This document shows positions 34,323-42,274 of a stretch of DNA of 64,000 bases, piece after piece. Every line of letters starts with the position of its first letter. Position 1 is the first letter of the stretch. The notes under the pieces were generated by a model. It saw only the letters and a list, made by a program, of their open reading frames with translations, did not search any database and was not told where the DNA came from. This DNA comes from Oscillospiraceae bacterium (GTDB lineage: Bacteria > Bacillota > Clostridia > Oscillospirales > Oscillospiraceae), in the NCBI GenBank assembly GCA_009780235.1, contig WRAK01000005.1:1-64000 (forward strand). The letters are read 5' to 3'. A program made the position numbers and the translations under genes.

Positions 34323-36893
34323 ATGAATACATTTTTTGTCAACAACCAAAAAGTCCAATGCGAGGACGGCACCAAGCCCCTGCTCGACTTCTTGCGGGAC
34401 GACCTCGCGCTCACGGGCACCAAGCGGGGCTGTGACGGCGGGGCCTGCGGGACTTGTATGGTCAACGTGGACGACAAGGCGGTCAAAGCCTGCGTCCCGA
34501 AGGCGGCGAGCCTCTTGGACAAGCGGATTGTCACCATTGAGGGGCTGTCTGACCGGGAAAAAGCGGTGTACGCCTATGCCTTTTCCAAGACGGGGGCGGT
34601 GCAGTGCGGATTTTGCATCCCCGGCATGGTGATGAGCGCGCGGGCTTTGCTGCTCAAGACGCCCGATCCGAGTTCTGCCGAGGTGCGGCAGGCGATTCGG
34701 GGCAATATCTGCCGCTGTACGGGCTATGTGAAGATTGAAGATGCCATCCGGTTGGCCGCCCGCCTGCTTCGTGACAGAACGGAAGTGCCGGAGACGGTGT
34801 TCACCGGACGTGTGGGTGAGGATTTCTTCCGTGTAGACGCGGTGGAAAAGACGCTCGGCACGGGCATCTATGTGGATGACATGACGGTAGACGGCATGGT
34901 CTATGCCGGGGCATTGCGCACAAAATACCCGCGGGCAAAAGTGCTGTCGATTGACGACACACGGGCGATGGCGCATCCCGATGCAATCCGCATCATTACG
35001 GCGGCGGATATCCCGGGGAAGAACACGGTCGGGCATCTGGTGCAAGACCAGGACACGCTCATCGAAGTCGGCGCGGTGACTACATATGTGGGCGACGCCG
35101 TGGCAATCGCCGTCGTGCGGCGGCAGGAGGCTTTGCAGGAAGTGCTCGGGCTGATTGACGTGGCGTATGAGGAACTGATCCCGATGGCAAGTCCGACGGA
35201 GGCTTTGGCCGACGGCGCGCCCTTGGTGCAACCTCGGATGGGGAGCAACATCCTGCGGCAGGAGCAAATCCGCCGTGGGGCTCCGGACGCGGCACTTGCG
35301 AACTCGGCGCATGTGGTGACACGGCAGTACTCCGTGCCGTTTACGGAACACGCCTTTATGGAGCCGGAGTGTGCGATTGCCATGCCCGAGGGCGAGGGCG
35401 TGCGGCTCTACACGGGCGGGCAGAGCATCTACGATGAGCAGCATCAGATTGCGATTGTGCTGGGGCTGCCGGAGGAGAAAGTCCACGTCATCAGCTGCTT
35501 GGTTGGCGGCGGGTTCGGCGGCAAGGAGGACTTGAGCTGTCAGCACCATGCGGCTTTAGCGGCGTATCTGACGGGCTTGCCCGTGAAGATTCGCTTTTCC
35601 CGTGCGGAGAGCCTCATTGTCCACCCAAAGCGGCACGCGATGGAAATTGAAATGACCACTGGCTGTGATGAAAATGGGAAAATCACCGCCATGAAAGCGA
35701 AGATCGTCTCGGATTCGGGGGCCTTTGCGTCCCTCGGCGGGCCTGTGCTGCAACGGGCTTGCACCCACGCGGGCGGACCGTATAATTTTCAGGATATCGA
35801 AGTGCAGGGCACGGCGGTGTATACGAACAACGTCCCCGCCGGGGCGTTTCGCGGCTTCGGCGTGACGCAGTCGGCCTTTGCGATGGAGGGCAATCTGACG
35901 CTTCTCGCCGAGATGGTCGGCATCTCGCCTTGGGAGATTCGTCACCGCAACGCCATCCGTCCGGGGCAGGTGCTGCCGAACGGGCAGATTGCGGACGAGT
36001 CCACCGCTCTTGTCGAGTGCTTGGAGGCCGTGCGGGAAGTCTACGAGGCGGCACCCTATGCGGGGATTGCGAGTTGCTTTAAAAATGCGGGCCTCGGCGT
36101 CGGTGTGCCGGACATCGGGCGGTGTATCGTCTCGGTGGAGGACGGCAAAGTCCGCGTGCGCTCCAGCGCGGCCTGTATCGGGCAGGGGATGGCCACGGTG
36201 CTCGTGCAGATGGCCTGTGAGACGCTTGCAATGCCGCCGGAGATGATAGTCTGCGAAGTGCCTGACACGGCACGGACGCCGAACTCAGGGACGACGACGG
36301 CATCCCGCCAGACGGTGTTCAGCGGAGAGGCGGCTGTGCGGGCGTGTCAGCTTTTAAAAGCAGAGCTGGACAGCGGCCGGAGCTTGGCCGATTTGGAGGG
36401 CAAAGAGTTCTATGCCGAGTTCAAGCCGGAGACCGACCCCATCGGCAGTCCGAAGCCGAACCCGGTGAGCCATGTGGCCTACGGCTTCGCCTGTCAAGTG
36501 GTCACGCTTGATGAGACGGGCAAGGTGGAAAAAGTCACCGCCGCCTATGACGTGGGGACGCTGGTGAACCCCCGTGCCGCCGAGAGCCAAATCGAGGGCG
36601 GCATTGCGATGGGCCTCGGGTACGCGCTTACGGAGGATTTCCCTGTGGCGGGCGGGTATCCGCAGACGGCCTATGCCAAACTCGGCATCTGGCGGGCGAC
36701 GGATGTGCCGCCGATTGACGTGACTTTCGTCAAAGGGCCGGAGGTGAACGAGGCGGCTTATGGGTCTAAGGGCGTCGGTGAACTTGCGACGATTCCCACG
36801 GCTCCTGCGGTGGCGGGGGCGTATTATAAGTTGGACGGCGTGTTTCGGCAGAAGCTGCCGATGGACGGGACGGTGTATCGGAAAGGGAAGTAG
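34323..36893 (+). CDS. Selenium-dependent molybdenum hydroxylase (xanthine dehydrogenase-like), fused Fe-S and molybdopterin subunits
   Basis: 856 residues from the ATG after GGAGGAAG. N-terminal 2Fe-2S ferredoxin domain with C37, C42, C45, C57 (GCDGGACGTC...KAC). Second 2Fe-2S domain: CGFCIPGMVMSARALL and GNICRCTGY, about 98-140. Molybdopterin domain from about 170: LVGGGFGGKEDLSCQHHAAL, AFRGFGVTQSAFAMEG, and the catalytic glutamate in KGVGELATIP. There is no FAD domain. The yqeB-yqeC-mocA neighbourhood argues for the selenium-cofactor type, acting on xanthine, another purine or a similar heterocycle; the substrate cannot be read off. No in-frame TGA, so selenium would be a bound cofactor, not selenocysteine. 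Confidence 0.92.
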   Translation: MNTFFVNNQKVQCEDGTKPLLDFLRDDLALTGTKRGCDGGACGTCMVNVDDKAVKACVPKAASLLDKRIVTIEGLSDREKAVYAYAFSKTGAVQCGFCIPGMVMSARALLLKTPDPSSAEVRQAIRGNICRCTGYVKIEDAIRLAARLLRDRTEVPETVFTGRVGEDFFRVDAVEKTLGTGIYVDDMTVDGMVYAGALRTKYPRAKVLSIDDTRAMAHPDAIRIITAADIPGKNTVGHLVQDQDTLIEVGAVTTYVGDAVAIAVVRRQEALQEVLGLIDVAYEELIPMASPTEALADGAPLVQPRMGSNILRQEQIRRGAPDAALANSAHVVTRQYSVPFTEHAFMEPECAIAMPEGEGVRLYTGGQSIYDEQHQIAIVLGLPEEKVHVISCLVGGGFGGKEDLSCQHHAALAAYLTGLPVKIRFSRAESLIVHPKRHAMEIEMTTGCDENGKITAMKAKIVSDSGAFASLGGPVLQRACTHAGGPYNFQDIEVQGTAVYTNNVPAGAFRGFGVTQSAFAMEGNLTLLAEMVGISPWEIRHRNAIRPGQVLPNGQIADESTALVECLEAVREVYEAAPYAGIASCFKNAGLGVGVPDIGRCIVSVEDGKVRVRSSAACIGQGMATVLVQMACETLAMPPEMIVCEVPDTARTPNSGTTTASRQTVFSGEAAVRACQLLKAELDSGRSLADLEGKEFYAEFKPETDPIGSPKPNPVSHVAYGFACQVVTLDETGKVEKVTAAYDVGTLVNPRAAESQIEGGIAMGLGYALTEDFPVAGGYPQTAYAKLGIWRATDVPPIDVTFVKGPEVNEAAYGSKGVGELATIPTAPAVAGAYYKLDGVFRQKLPMDGTVYRKGK

Positions 36894-37213
36894 AGTAGGG
36901 GCGGCCATTTGGCCGCCCTTTGCTTTGCTTCGTAGGGGCGACCGGGGTCGGTTGCCCCTACGACGTACGTCGTATGTACCGCATATGCACCTCAAGTCGC
37001 GAAGCCTCCTTTTCCAAAGGAGGTGGCAGGCGTAGCCTGACGGAGGATTTGTAGGTTCTATTGCCGACATTGCAAAAATGAGAATCCTCAGTCGCCTGCG
37101 GCGACAGCTCTTTCGGAGAGGGAGCCCAAGGGCAGGGGCGGCCACACGGAGCCGCCCCTACGCCGGACAAAAAACAGGGCAGACACAAAGTATGCCTCTG
37201 CAACATGCGATTC
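36894..37213. repeat. Repeat-filled gap between the hydroxylase and folT
   Basis: 320 bp without a gene. Contains GTAGGGGCGGCCATTTGGCC...GCCGCCC, GTAGGGGCGACCGGGGTCGG...TTGCCCCTACG (about 36932-36961), the CCTCCTTTTCC...GGAGGTGGCAGGCGTAGCCTG unit (about 37005-37045) and a GGGGCGGCCACACGGAGCC...GCCCCTACG palindrome (about 37134-37162). Confidence 0.75.
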
Positions 37214-38095
37214 CTACTCCACCAACTGCTTCAGCCCCGGTGTGCGCTCAAACAGCCCCAGCAGCACGGCGACGAAGTACACATACACGGTGTCCACCAG
37301 CAGCGACGCTACGGCCCGCGGAATCCATACGGTGACTATCGGGATGGCGGGCCAGAAGATGGGTTGGAGGACGAACGTATTGAGCGTTGATACGAACAGC
37401 CCCGACACCAAGATGGTGACGGTGAGCGGCAGGAGTTTTTCAAACTGTCCCTCTTTGACAAGCCATTTGGAGAAAGCCAGTTCGATGCCAATCAGGAGCA
37501 GCGCAAACCCGGCGGCGGCCAGGAAGCCCCAAGTGACGGCGGCTCGCATTCCGGCGAGGGCGTCGTTCGGGGAGCTTGCGCCCTGTGTGCGCTCGACCAG
37601 AACACGGCTGATGAAGTGCATGTTGCTCGTGTCGATCGCTTCGGGGTCAAGGCCGTCATAGAAAGTGGCACCGAGGCCGTCGGCACTGAGAAAGGCCATG
37701 TTTGCAAGTCCGAAAGCGAGCAAAATGACGGCGAAGGTCAGAATGCAGATGCGCAAAACAAGGCGGCTTCTGCCTTGCAGGCCGCGCCAGAGGAATCCGC
37801 GCAGCAGACCGCCGACGGTGACGACGACCGTCATCCACGGGAGGAAAGTACCTGTCGACAGTAGGAAGAAGCCCAAAAGGTCAAACAATCCGGCGGCGAT
37901 TGCGCCGTAGACGGGGCCGAAGAGAATGGCGGGCAGGATGGCGAAAATCGTGCCGGGGTTAATGCGGTGGCCGTTTGCGCCGTAGATGGGGAGATAGAAC
38001 GTGGCGGCGAACCGCAGTACCAGCGCGATGCTGAGGAGAATTGCCGTGATGGTGATTCGGCGGGTGTGGAGCGATGACTTGGATAAATTGGACAT
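37214..38095 (-). CDS. folT: Folate-family ECF transporter S component
   Basis: 293 residues from the ATG that follows AGGAGGT. A conserved S-component start (TRRITITAILLSIALVLRFA, NPGTIFAILPAILFGPVYGAIAAGLFDLLG) and six membrane segments, with an unusual inserted external loop of about 40 residues in the middle. It would bind folate outside the cell and work with a shared EcfA/EcfT energising module not in this window. The leader carries a THF riboswitch and a hairpin masking the ribosome-binding site, which supports the folate assignment. Confidence 0.9.
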   Translation of the reverse strand: MSNLSKSSLHTRRITITAILLSIALVLRFAATFYLPIYGANGHRINPGTIFAILPAILFGPVYGAIAAGLFDLLGFFLLSTGTFLPWMTVVVTVGGLLRGFLWRGLQGRSRLVLRICILTFAVILLAFGLANMAFLSADGLGATFYDGLDPEAIDTSNMHFISRVLVERTQGASSPNDALAGMRAAVTWGFLAAAGFALLLIGIELAFSKWLVKEGQFEKLLPLTVTILVSGLFVSTLNTFVLQPIFWPAIPIVTVWIPRAVASLLVDTVYVYFVAVLLGLFERTPGLKQLVE

Positions 38096-38102
38096 GAAAA
38101 AA

Positions 38103-38138
38103 CCTCCTGTTATGCAGGCACGGCTACATAACGGGAGG
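38103..38138 (-). promoter_or_regulatory. Hairpin masking the folT ribosome-binding site
   Basis: CCTCCCGTTATG pairs with CATAACAGGAGG (11 of 12 bp). The right arm contains the AGGAGG of folT, so translation is blocked when the hairpin forms. It is the likely expression platform of the riboswitch. Confidence 0.7.
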
Positions 38139-38167
38139 CATGCGGAAATATCGCATGACTGCGTATG

Positions 38168-38286
38168 CAGCAGCGGGATGCGAACCTTGCACCGTGCGTA
38201 TGTTACGCTTCGTCCCGCTGACAACTCCCCGTTCAGCGGACACTAGAGCACCGATTCGGTGCAACGCACAAAGTTCTACTCTGCTT
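38168..38286 (-). ncRNA. THF (tetrahydrofolate) riboswitch upstream of folT
   Basis: Features of the THF riboswitch class (RF01831) on the minus strand: P1 formed by GCAG before AGTAGAA and CTGC after GCATCCCG; a P2-like pairing of CTTTGTGC with GTGCAAGG; P3 GTCCGCTG/CAGCGGGAC enclosing GGGGAGTTGTC; and the conserved ACGAAGCG then CGCACGG segment. It closely follows the known folT-type aptamer, plus one additional hairpin (GCACCGAATCGGTGC) in the J2/3 region. Confidence 0.85.
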
Positions 38287-38322
38287 TATTGTAGGCAGAC
38301 ACAGGGTCTACTCCTACAATCA

Positions 38323-38351
38323 ACTCTAACATGGACGCTTTGGGATGTCAA
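38323..38351 (-). promoter_or_regulatory. folT promoter
   Basis: Minus-strand TTGACA (38346-38351), 17-bp spacer, TAGAGT (38323-38328). The -35 overlaps the last codons of the DUF3343 gene, so folT starts its own transcript within the end of that gene. Confidence 0.7.
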
Positions 38352-38596
38352 GCATATGGCGTGATTTCATCGCCGATTTTTTGGTAGATAGTGTCAATCG
38401 GTACATCTGCGGCTTGGAGGGCCGCGTTGGCCGTCTCCAACTGCTGAGGCGGGAGGCGGAGGACGATGCCGCATTGGGCGGACAGAGCTTCGGGCATGGG
38501 CATAACTTTGGCGTCCAGCCCTGCGGTGAGCAAGATGCGCTCGGCCTTGATGGCGGTGCGGGTGGAGAGGAAGGTGAACAGCACTTCTTCGGACAT
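38348..38596 (-). CDS. DUF3343 protein (putative Se/S carrier-like)
   Basis: 82 residues. LFTFLSTRTAIKAERILLTA, AKVMPMPEALSAQCGIVLRL and the C-terminal IYQKIGDE match the DUF3343 family (PF11823), described as a putative selenium/sulfur carrier-like domain. The cysteine in SAQCGIVLR is the conserved residue of the family. It lies downstream of yedF on the same strand and about 1.5 kb from the selenium-dependent hydroxylase, so a role in selenium handling is likely. Confidence 0.85.
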   Translation of the reverse strand: MSEEVLFTFLSTRTAIKAERILLTAGLDAKVMPMPEALSAQCGIVLRLPPQQLETANAALQAADVPIDTIYQKIGDEITPYA

Positions 38597-38675
38597 GGTT
38601 GCTCCTTTGGTCGCAATGTAGGATTTAGAGTTTAGAATGCAGAATGAACGGTCAAGGGCGGGGGGCTTGCAATCG

Positions 38676-39011
38676 TTATAGTTGGATTAGGTTTTCGGAC
38701 GCTTGCATCGTTTTGACAATCTCCGGCATATTGGAGATTTCACCCACGGCGGGGGTGATGCCGTAGTAGTTTGTGCAGGTACCGCAAGATAGGATGCGAG
38801 TGCCGCGCTCGGCCAGAGTTTGGAGGTCGCAGAGCGTGTTTGTATCGGGGGCGGTCAGGGTTACGCCGCTGTTGAAGAGGAGGAGGGTGTGCGGCGGCGT
38901 GTCTGATTGGGTCAGGGTGTGGAGGAAGCTTTTTAGGAGGATTTCGCCGAGGCCGTCAGAGCCTTGGCCCATGGTTGTGCCGCCGATGGCAATGGTGGTG
39001 GGTGGTGTCAT
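38676..39011 (-). CDS. yedF: YedF-like selenium metabolism protein, DsrE domain only
   Basis: 111 residues corresponding to the C-terminal DsrE-like half of YedF (TTMGQGSDGLGEILLKSFLH, TLLLFNSGVTLT, ILSCGTCTNYYGI, VGEISNMPEIVKTM). The cysteines in LSCGTC are the family signature. The usual N-terminal TusA/SirA domain of about 75 residues is absent, and no frame for it lies upstream. The gene is followed by the DUF3343 carrier-like gene, which may stand in for the missing part. Confidence 0.88.
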   Translation of the reverse strand: MTPPTTIAIGGTTMGQGSDGLGEILLKSFLHTLTQSDTPPHTLLLFNSGVTLTAPDTNTLCDLQTLAERGTRILSCGTCTNYYGITPAVGEISNMPEIVKTMQASENLIQL

Positions 39012-39103
39012 GGGGATGATTCCTTTCTATGGTTCATTGCCTGCCAGTATAGCATATTTCCCCCGTTTTGTCCCATACTATCCGAAAACGGAGGCCGGAA
39101 ACC

Positions 39104-39919
39104 ATGAGAAAAATTTGTATCTGCTTCGCCATCATAGGGCTTTTGCTATGCACACCTATCCTCGAAGCGCAAGCCGTACCTGAGAACGTCCAAGTACCCG
39201 TCATCATGTACCACAGCCTTGCCGGGGCGGGGGCGAATACGTCTATCAGCGGGGCGGAGTTTGAGGCGGATTTGCAATATTTGCAGGAGATGGGCTACCA
39301 GTCGGTGACGCTTGCGGATTTGGCGGGTTTCGTACACCACGGCACAGATTTGCCAGAACGGCCTGTGGTGCTGACCTTTGACGACGGGTACTGGAACAAC
39401 TATTCCGTCGGGCTGCCCTTGGCGCAGAAGTATAGTATGCCCATCGTAATCTCCGTTATCGGCAAGGACACGGAGATTTGGAGTGAGATTCCGTCTACGG
39501 ATTTACAGCACGGGCATGTGACGTGGGATCAGATTCGGGAGATGGCGGCATCGGGCCTTGTCGAGATCGCCAACCACACTTGGGATTTGCACAAACACGC
39601 AGACGGACGCAAAGGCGCGGCGATTCGGCCTGGAGAGGATGCGGCGGATTATCGAATGGTGTTGCAGGAGGACGCGGGCAAATTGCAACGGCTCCTCACC
39701 GAGCGGTGCGGGGTTATGCCGATTGCGTTTGTGTACCCCTTCGGCCGGATGTGCGACGAGGCGGAGGCGATTTTGGGGGAGATGGGCTTTTTGGCGACCT
39801 TGTCTTGTCGGGATGGGGTGAATGCGATTGTGCGGGGGGACGGGGCGTGTTTGTTTGGGTTGCGGCGGTTTGAGCGTACACCGGGACGGGGCGCGCAGGG
39901 GATTTTGGAGGGGGTGTAG
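39104..39919 (+). CDS. Secreted polysaccharide deacetylase (CE4 / NodB domain)
   Basis: 271 residues with a signal peptide (MRKICICFAIIGLLLCTPIL ending EAQA). The NodB domain has VIMYHSL, LTFDDGYWNN (metal-binding aspartates) and EIANHTWDLHKHA (the second metal motif, usually SHTxxH), then FVYPFGR. Such enzymes remove acetyl groups from peptidoglycan or other glycans outside the cell. GGAGG precedes the ATG. Divergent from yedF. Confidence 0.92.
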   Translation: MRKICICFAIIGLLLCTPILEAQAVPENVQVPVIMYHSLAGAGANTSISGAEFEADLQYLQEMGYQSVTLADLAGFVHHGTDLPERPVVLTFDDGYWNNYSVGLPLAQKYSMPIVISVIGKDTEIWSEIPSTDLQHGHVTWDQIREMAASGLVEIANHTWDLHKHADGRKGAAIRPGEDAADYRMVLQEDAGKLQRLLTERCGVMPIAFVYPFGRMCDEAEAILGEMGFLATLSCRDGVNAIVRGDGACLFGLRRFERTPGRGAQGILEGV

Positions 39920-40078
39920 GGGTTGGTTTTGCTTGAGGTGTAAAGTATCAGAGTTCACTATGACTTTAAGAAAAACGAATCTGATGAGAAGAAACCGAGC
40001 GAAAGCATTGAGGCAGAGCAACAGCGTGTGCAAAATTAAGTTTCCGGCCCGGAAAACCCATAAATTTGTGCAAATAGG

Positions 40079-40112
40079 TTATGCCGTCCGCTTACGGACG
40101 GCATAATTCTTT
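40079..40112 (+). terminator. Hairpin terminator candidate before the ABC exporter
   Basis: TTATGCCGTCCG and CGGACGGCATAA form a perfect 12-bp stem with a CTTA loop, followed by TTCTTTG. TTGTGCAAA occurs on both sides (about 40063 and 40110), and GTGCAAAATTAAG about 40 bp further upstream. Confidence 0.6.
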
Positions 40113-40125
40113 GTGCAAAATTCCC

Positions 40126-40155
40126 CTGACATTTTCCGTGAAAACATGGTATTCT
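40126..40155 (+). promoter_or_regulatory. Promoter of the ABC exporter operon
   Basis: CTGACA, 18-bp spacer, TATTCT, about 40 bp before the ATP-binding protein start. Confidence 0.45.
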
Positions 40156-40194
40156 ATTACTCGATTGTATGATATAAGCAGAACGGAGGAACTT

Positions 40195-41121
40195 ATGAAC
40201 CCTATCATTGAAGTGCAAAACTTCACCAAACGCTACGGTAAATTTACTGCCGTGGACGACATCTCTTTCCAAGTGGAAGAGGGGAGTATCTTTGCCTTCC
40301 TCGGCCCGAACGGGGCGGGGAAGAGTACGACGATTAACACGCTCTGCACCATCTTCGAGAAGACGGAAGGTACCCTGCGCATTGACGGCAAGGACGTGAG
40401 CACGCAGAAGAACGAGGTGCGCAAGAGCATAGGCGTGGTGTTTCAGGACTCGACGCTGGACAAGAAGATGACGGTAGAAGAGAACCTGCGTATGCACTGC
40501 GTGTTTTACCGTGTGCCGAAGCGGGAAGTGGAAGAACGGATTGCTTTTGTGCTGGAACTGGTAGAGCTGTCCGAGTGGCGGCGGAAACGGGTGAGTGCGC
40601 TCTCTGGCGGGATGAAGCGGCGGGTGGAGATTGCCCGCGGGCTGATTCATTTTCCGAAAGTGCTTTTCCTAGACGAACCCACGACGGGTCTCGACCCGCA
40701 GACCAGAGCGCACATCTGGGAGTACATCGTGAAGCTGCAAAAGGAGAAGAACATCACCATGTTCCTCACCACGCACTACATGGATGAGGCGGAGATTTGC
40801 AACCAAGTGGCCATCATGGACGGCGGAAAAATCGTCGCCAACGACAGGCCGTTTGAGCTGAAGAAACAGTACACCAAAGACAGAGCCTATATCACAACGG
40901 AGCGGCCGGAAGAGCTGGAGCGTTTGCTGCGGGCGCACAACTTAGAGTTCGTGCAAAAGCCCAAGTATTACCGTGTAGACGTGGACAGCGTACCGGGGCT
41001 CTTGCAAGTGTTGGGCGACCAGAAAGATGTGATTACGGACTTGGAAGTCAAAAAGGGGACGCTGAATGATGTGTTTCTTGAGATTACAGGCAAGGAAATT
41101 CGGGAAGGGGGAGAGTCATAA
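40195..41121 (+). CDS. ABC transporter ATP-binding protein (DrrA/NatA type)
   Basis: 308 residues. Walker A GPNGAGKST, Q-loop in GVVFQDSTLD, signature LSGGMKRRVEIARGL, Walker B VLFLDEPTTGLD and H-loop in FLTTHYMDEAE. The C-terminal extension (about 225-308, ending DVFLEITGKEI) is typical of DrrA-type exporters of drugs or lipids. CGGAGG precedes the ATG. The stop shares a base with the permease start (TAATG). Confidence 0.95.
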   Translation: MNPIIEVQNFTKRYGKFTAVDDISFQVEEGSIFAFLGPNGAGKSTTINTLCTIFEKTEGTLRIDGKDVSTQKNEVRKSIGVVFQDSTLDKKMTVEENLRMHCVFYRVPKREVEERIAFVLELVELSEWRRKRVSALSGGMKRRVEIARGLIHFPKVLFLDEPTTGLDPQTRAHIWEYIVKLQKEKNITMFLTTHYMDEAEICNQVAIMDGGKIVANDRPFELKKQYTKDRAYITTERPEELERLLRAHNLEFVQKPKYYRVDVDSVPGLLQVLGDQKDVITDLEVKKGTLNDVFLEITGKEIREGGES

Positions 41122-41954
41122 TGAAGACAGTATTCGCGCTTTGTCAGCGCAATCTAAAAGACTTTGTACGGAATAAGCCGCGGCTGATTTTGTCGATTAT
41201 TTTCCCTTTCTTTTTCATCTATGTGTTCTCGTCGATTTTCCAAAACGAATATATCGAAAACCCCATTTCGCTTATGCTGGCGGGTATTGCGATTGCAACC
41301 GTGTTCGATGTGACGCTTCGCATCTCGTCTTCGACGATTGATGACATGTCATCGGGCTTTATGAAAGAGGTACTGGTCTCACCGGTGTCGCGGCTTTCCA
41401 TTGCGGGCGGACAGTTCTTGTCCGGTGCGGTGATCGGCACGATGAACGGGATGATTATCCTCTTGGGTGGTGTGCTTCTCGGTTTTCGGGTGACGAGCCC
41501 GCTGACCGTGCTGTACATCATTGCCGCTATGGTGTTTGTGGGCTTTGTTTTCGCCGGGTTTGGACTGTTTATGGCGACGACGACAAAGAGCACGCAGACC
41601 TTTCAAGTTGTCTCAATGGCGATTACCATGCCCATGACCTTTCTCTCGGGCGCATATATCCCTGTGGGCGATCTGCCGAATGTCTTGCAAATTATCACGC
41701 GATTCAACCCGCTTACTTATGCGGTGGCAATGTTTCGGAGTGTTTCACTGGAGTGGGGCGGTCTGCCCTTAGAACAACAGATTCACTTGGGCGTGTCGAT
41801 TGAAATCGGCAATTTCGTAGTTACGCCCATGATTTCTGCGCTGATTTTGCTTGGATTCGGGGCACTATTCTTGCTCCTTTCGACATTGGCATTCATGCGA
41901 ACGGATTTTTCCAAGATGAGCCGCAGCGCGGGGGATGCGGTGGATTGGGGATGA
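41121..41954 (+). CDS. ABC-2 type transporter permease
   Basis: 277 residues with six membrane helices in the ABC-2 pattern, including the conserved stretch MTFLSGAYIPVGDLPNVLQI then NPLTYAVAMFR. It pairs with the overlapping ATPase gene to make a DrrAB-like exporter. The substrate is unknown. Confidence 0.94.
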   Translation: MKTVFALCQRNLKDFVRNKPRLILSIIFPFFFIYVFSSIFQNEYIENPISLMLAGIAIATVFDVTLRISSSTIDDMSSGFMKEVLVSPVSRLSIAGGQFLSGAVIGTMNGMIILLGGVLLGFRVTSPLTVLYIIAAMVFVGFVFAGFGLFMATTTKSTQTFQVVSMAITMPMTFLSGAYIPVGDLPNVLQIITRFNPLTYAVAMFRSVSLEWGGLPLEQQIHLGVSIEIGNFVVTPMISALILLGFGALFLLLSTLAFMRTDFSKMSRSAGDAVDWG

Positions 41955-41987
41955 TGGCGGTTAACGCCGAACAAATGGGGCCGACGC

Positions 41988-42190
41988 AGATTTGCGTCGG
42001 CCTTTTGCTTGTTTTAGGGGCGGAGTTCCATCCTCGCCCGTTCGCACCAATCGTGTGTTGTAGGGCGTGATGTCCTCATCACGCCGCGCGCTACCCCTGT
42101 GTGAGGCTGCGGCGCGATGAGGACATCGCGCCCTACGTATGCCCGCCCCTGCAAAGGGCAAGAGCCGGACGGCCAAAGGCCGCCCCTACA
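41988..42190. repeat. Two or more TGTAGGG-family repeats before the SPFH operon
   Basis: A GGGGCGGAGTTCCATCC unit, then a GTAGGGCGTGATGTCCTCATC...GATGAGGACATCGCGCCCTAC palindrome (about 42060-42136), then GGACGGCCAAAGGCCGCCCCTACA (about 42167-42190). Confidence 0.8.
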
Positions 42191-42208
42191 AAAAATGAAA
42201 AATCCCTC

Positions 42209-42258
42209 TTGACAAATTTTCCCATCGAATATATAATGATGATATCAATTTGATATCA
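42209..42258 (+). promoter_or_regulatory. Consensus promoter with a perfect palindromic operator
   Basis: TTGACA (42209-42214), 17-bp spacer, TATAAT (42232-42237), then TGATATCAA-T-TTGATATCA at 42240-42258, a perfect 19-bp palindrome over the expected start point. A bound protein would block transcription of the SPFH operon. Confidence 0.85.
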
Positions 42259-42274
42259 CGAAAGGGGAAAACAC

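Noticed and set aside
34323-36893. Selenocysteine codon in the molybdenum hydroxylase
   Set aside because: The frame has no internal TGA; selenium, if used, is a bound cofactor.
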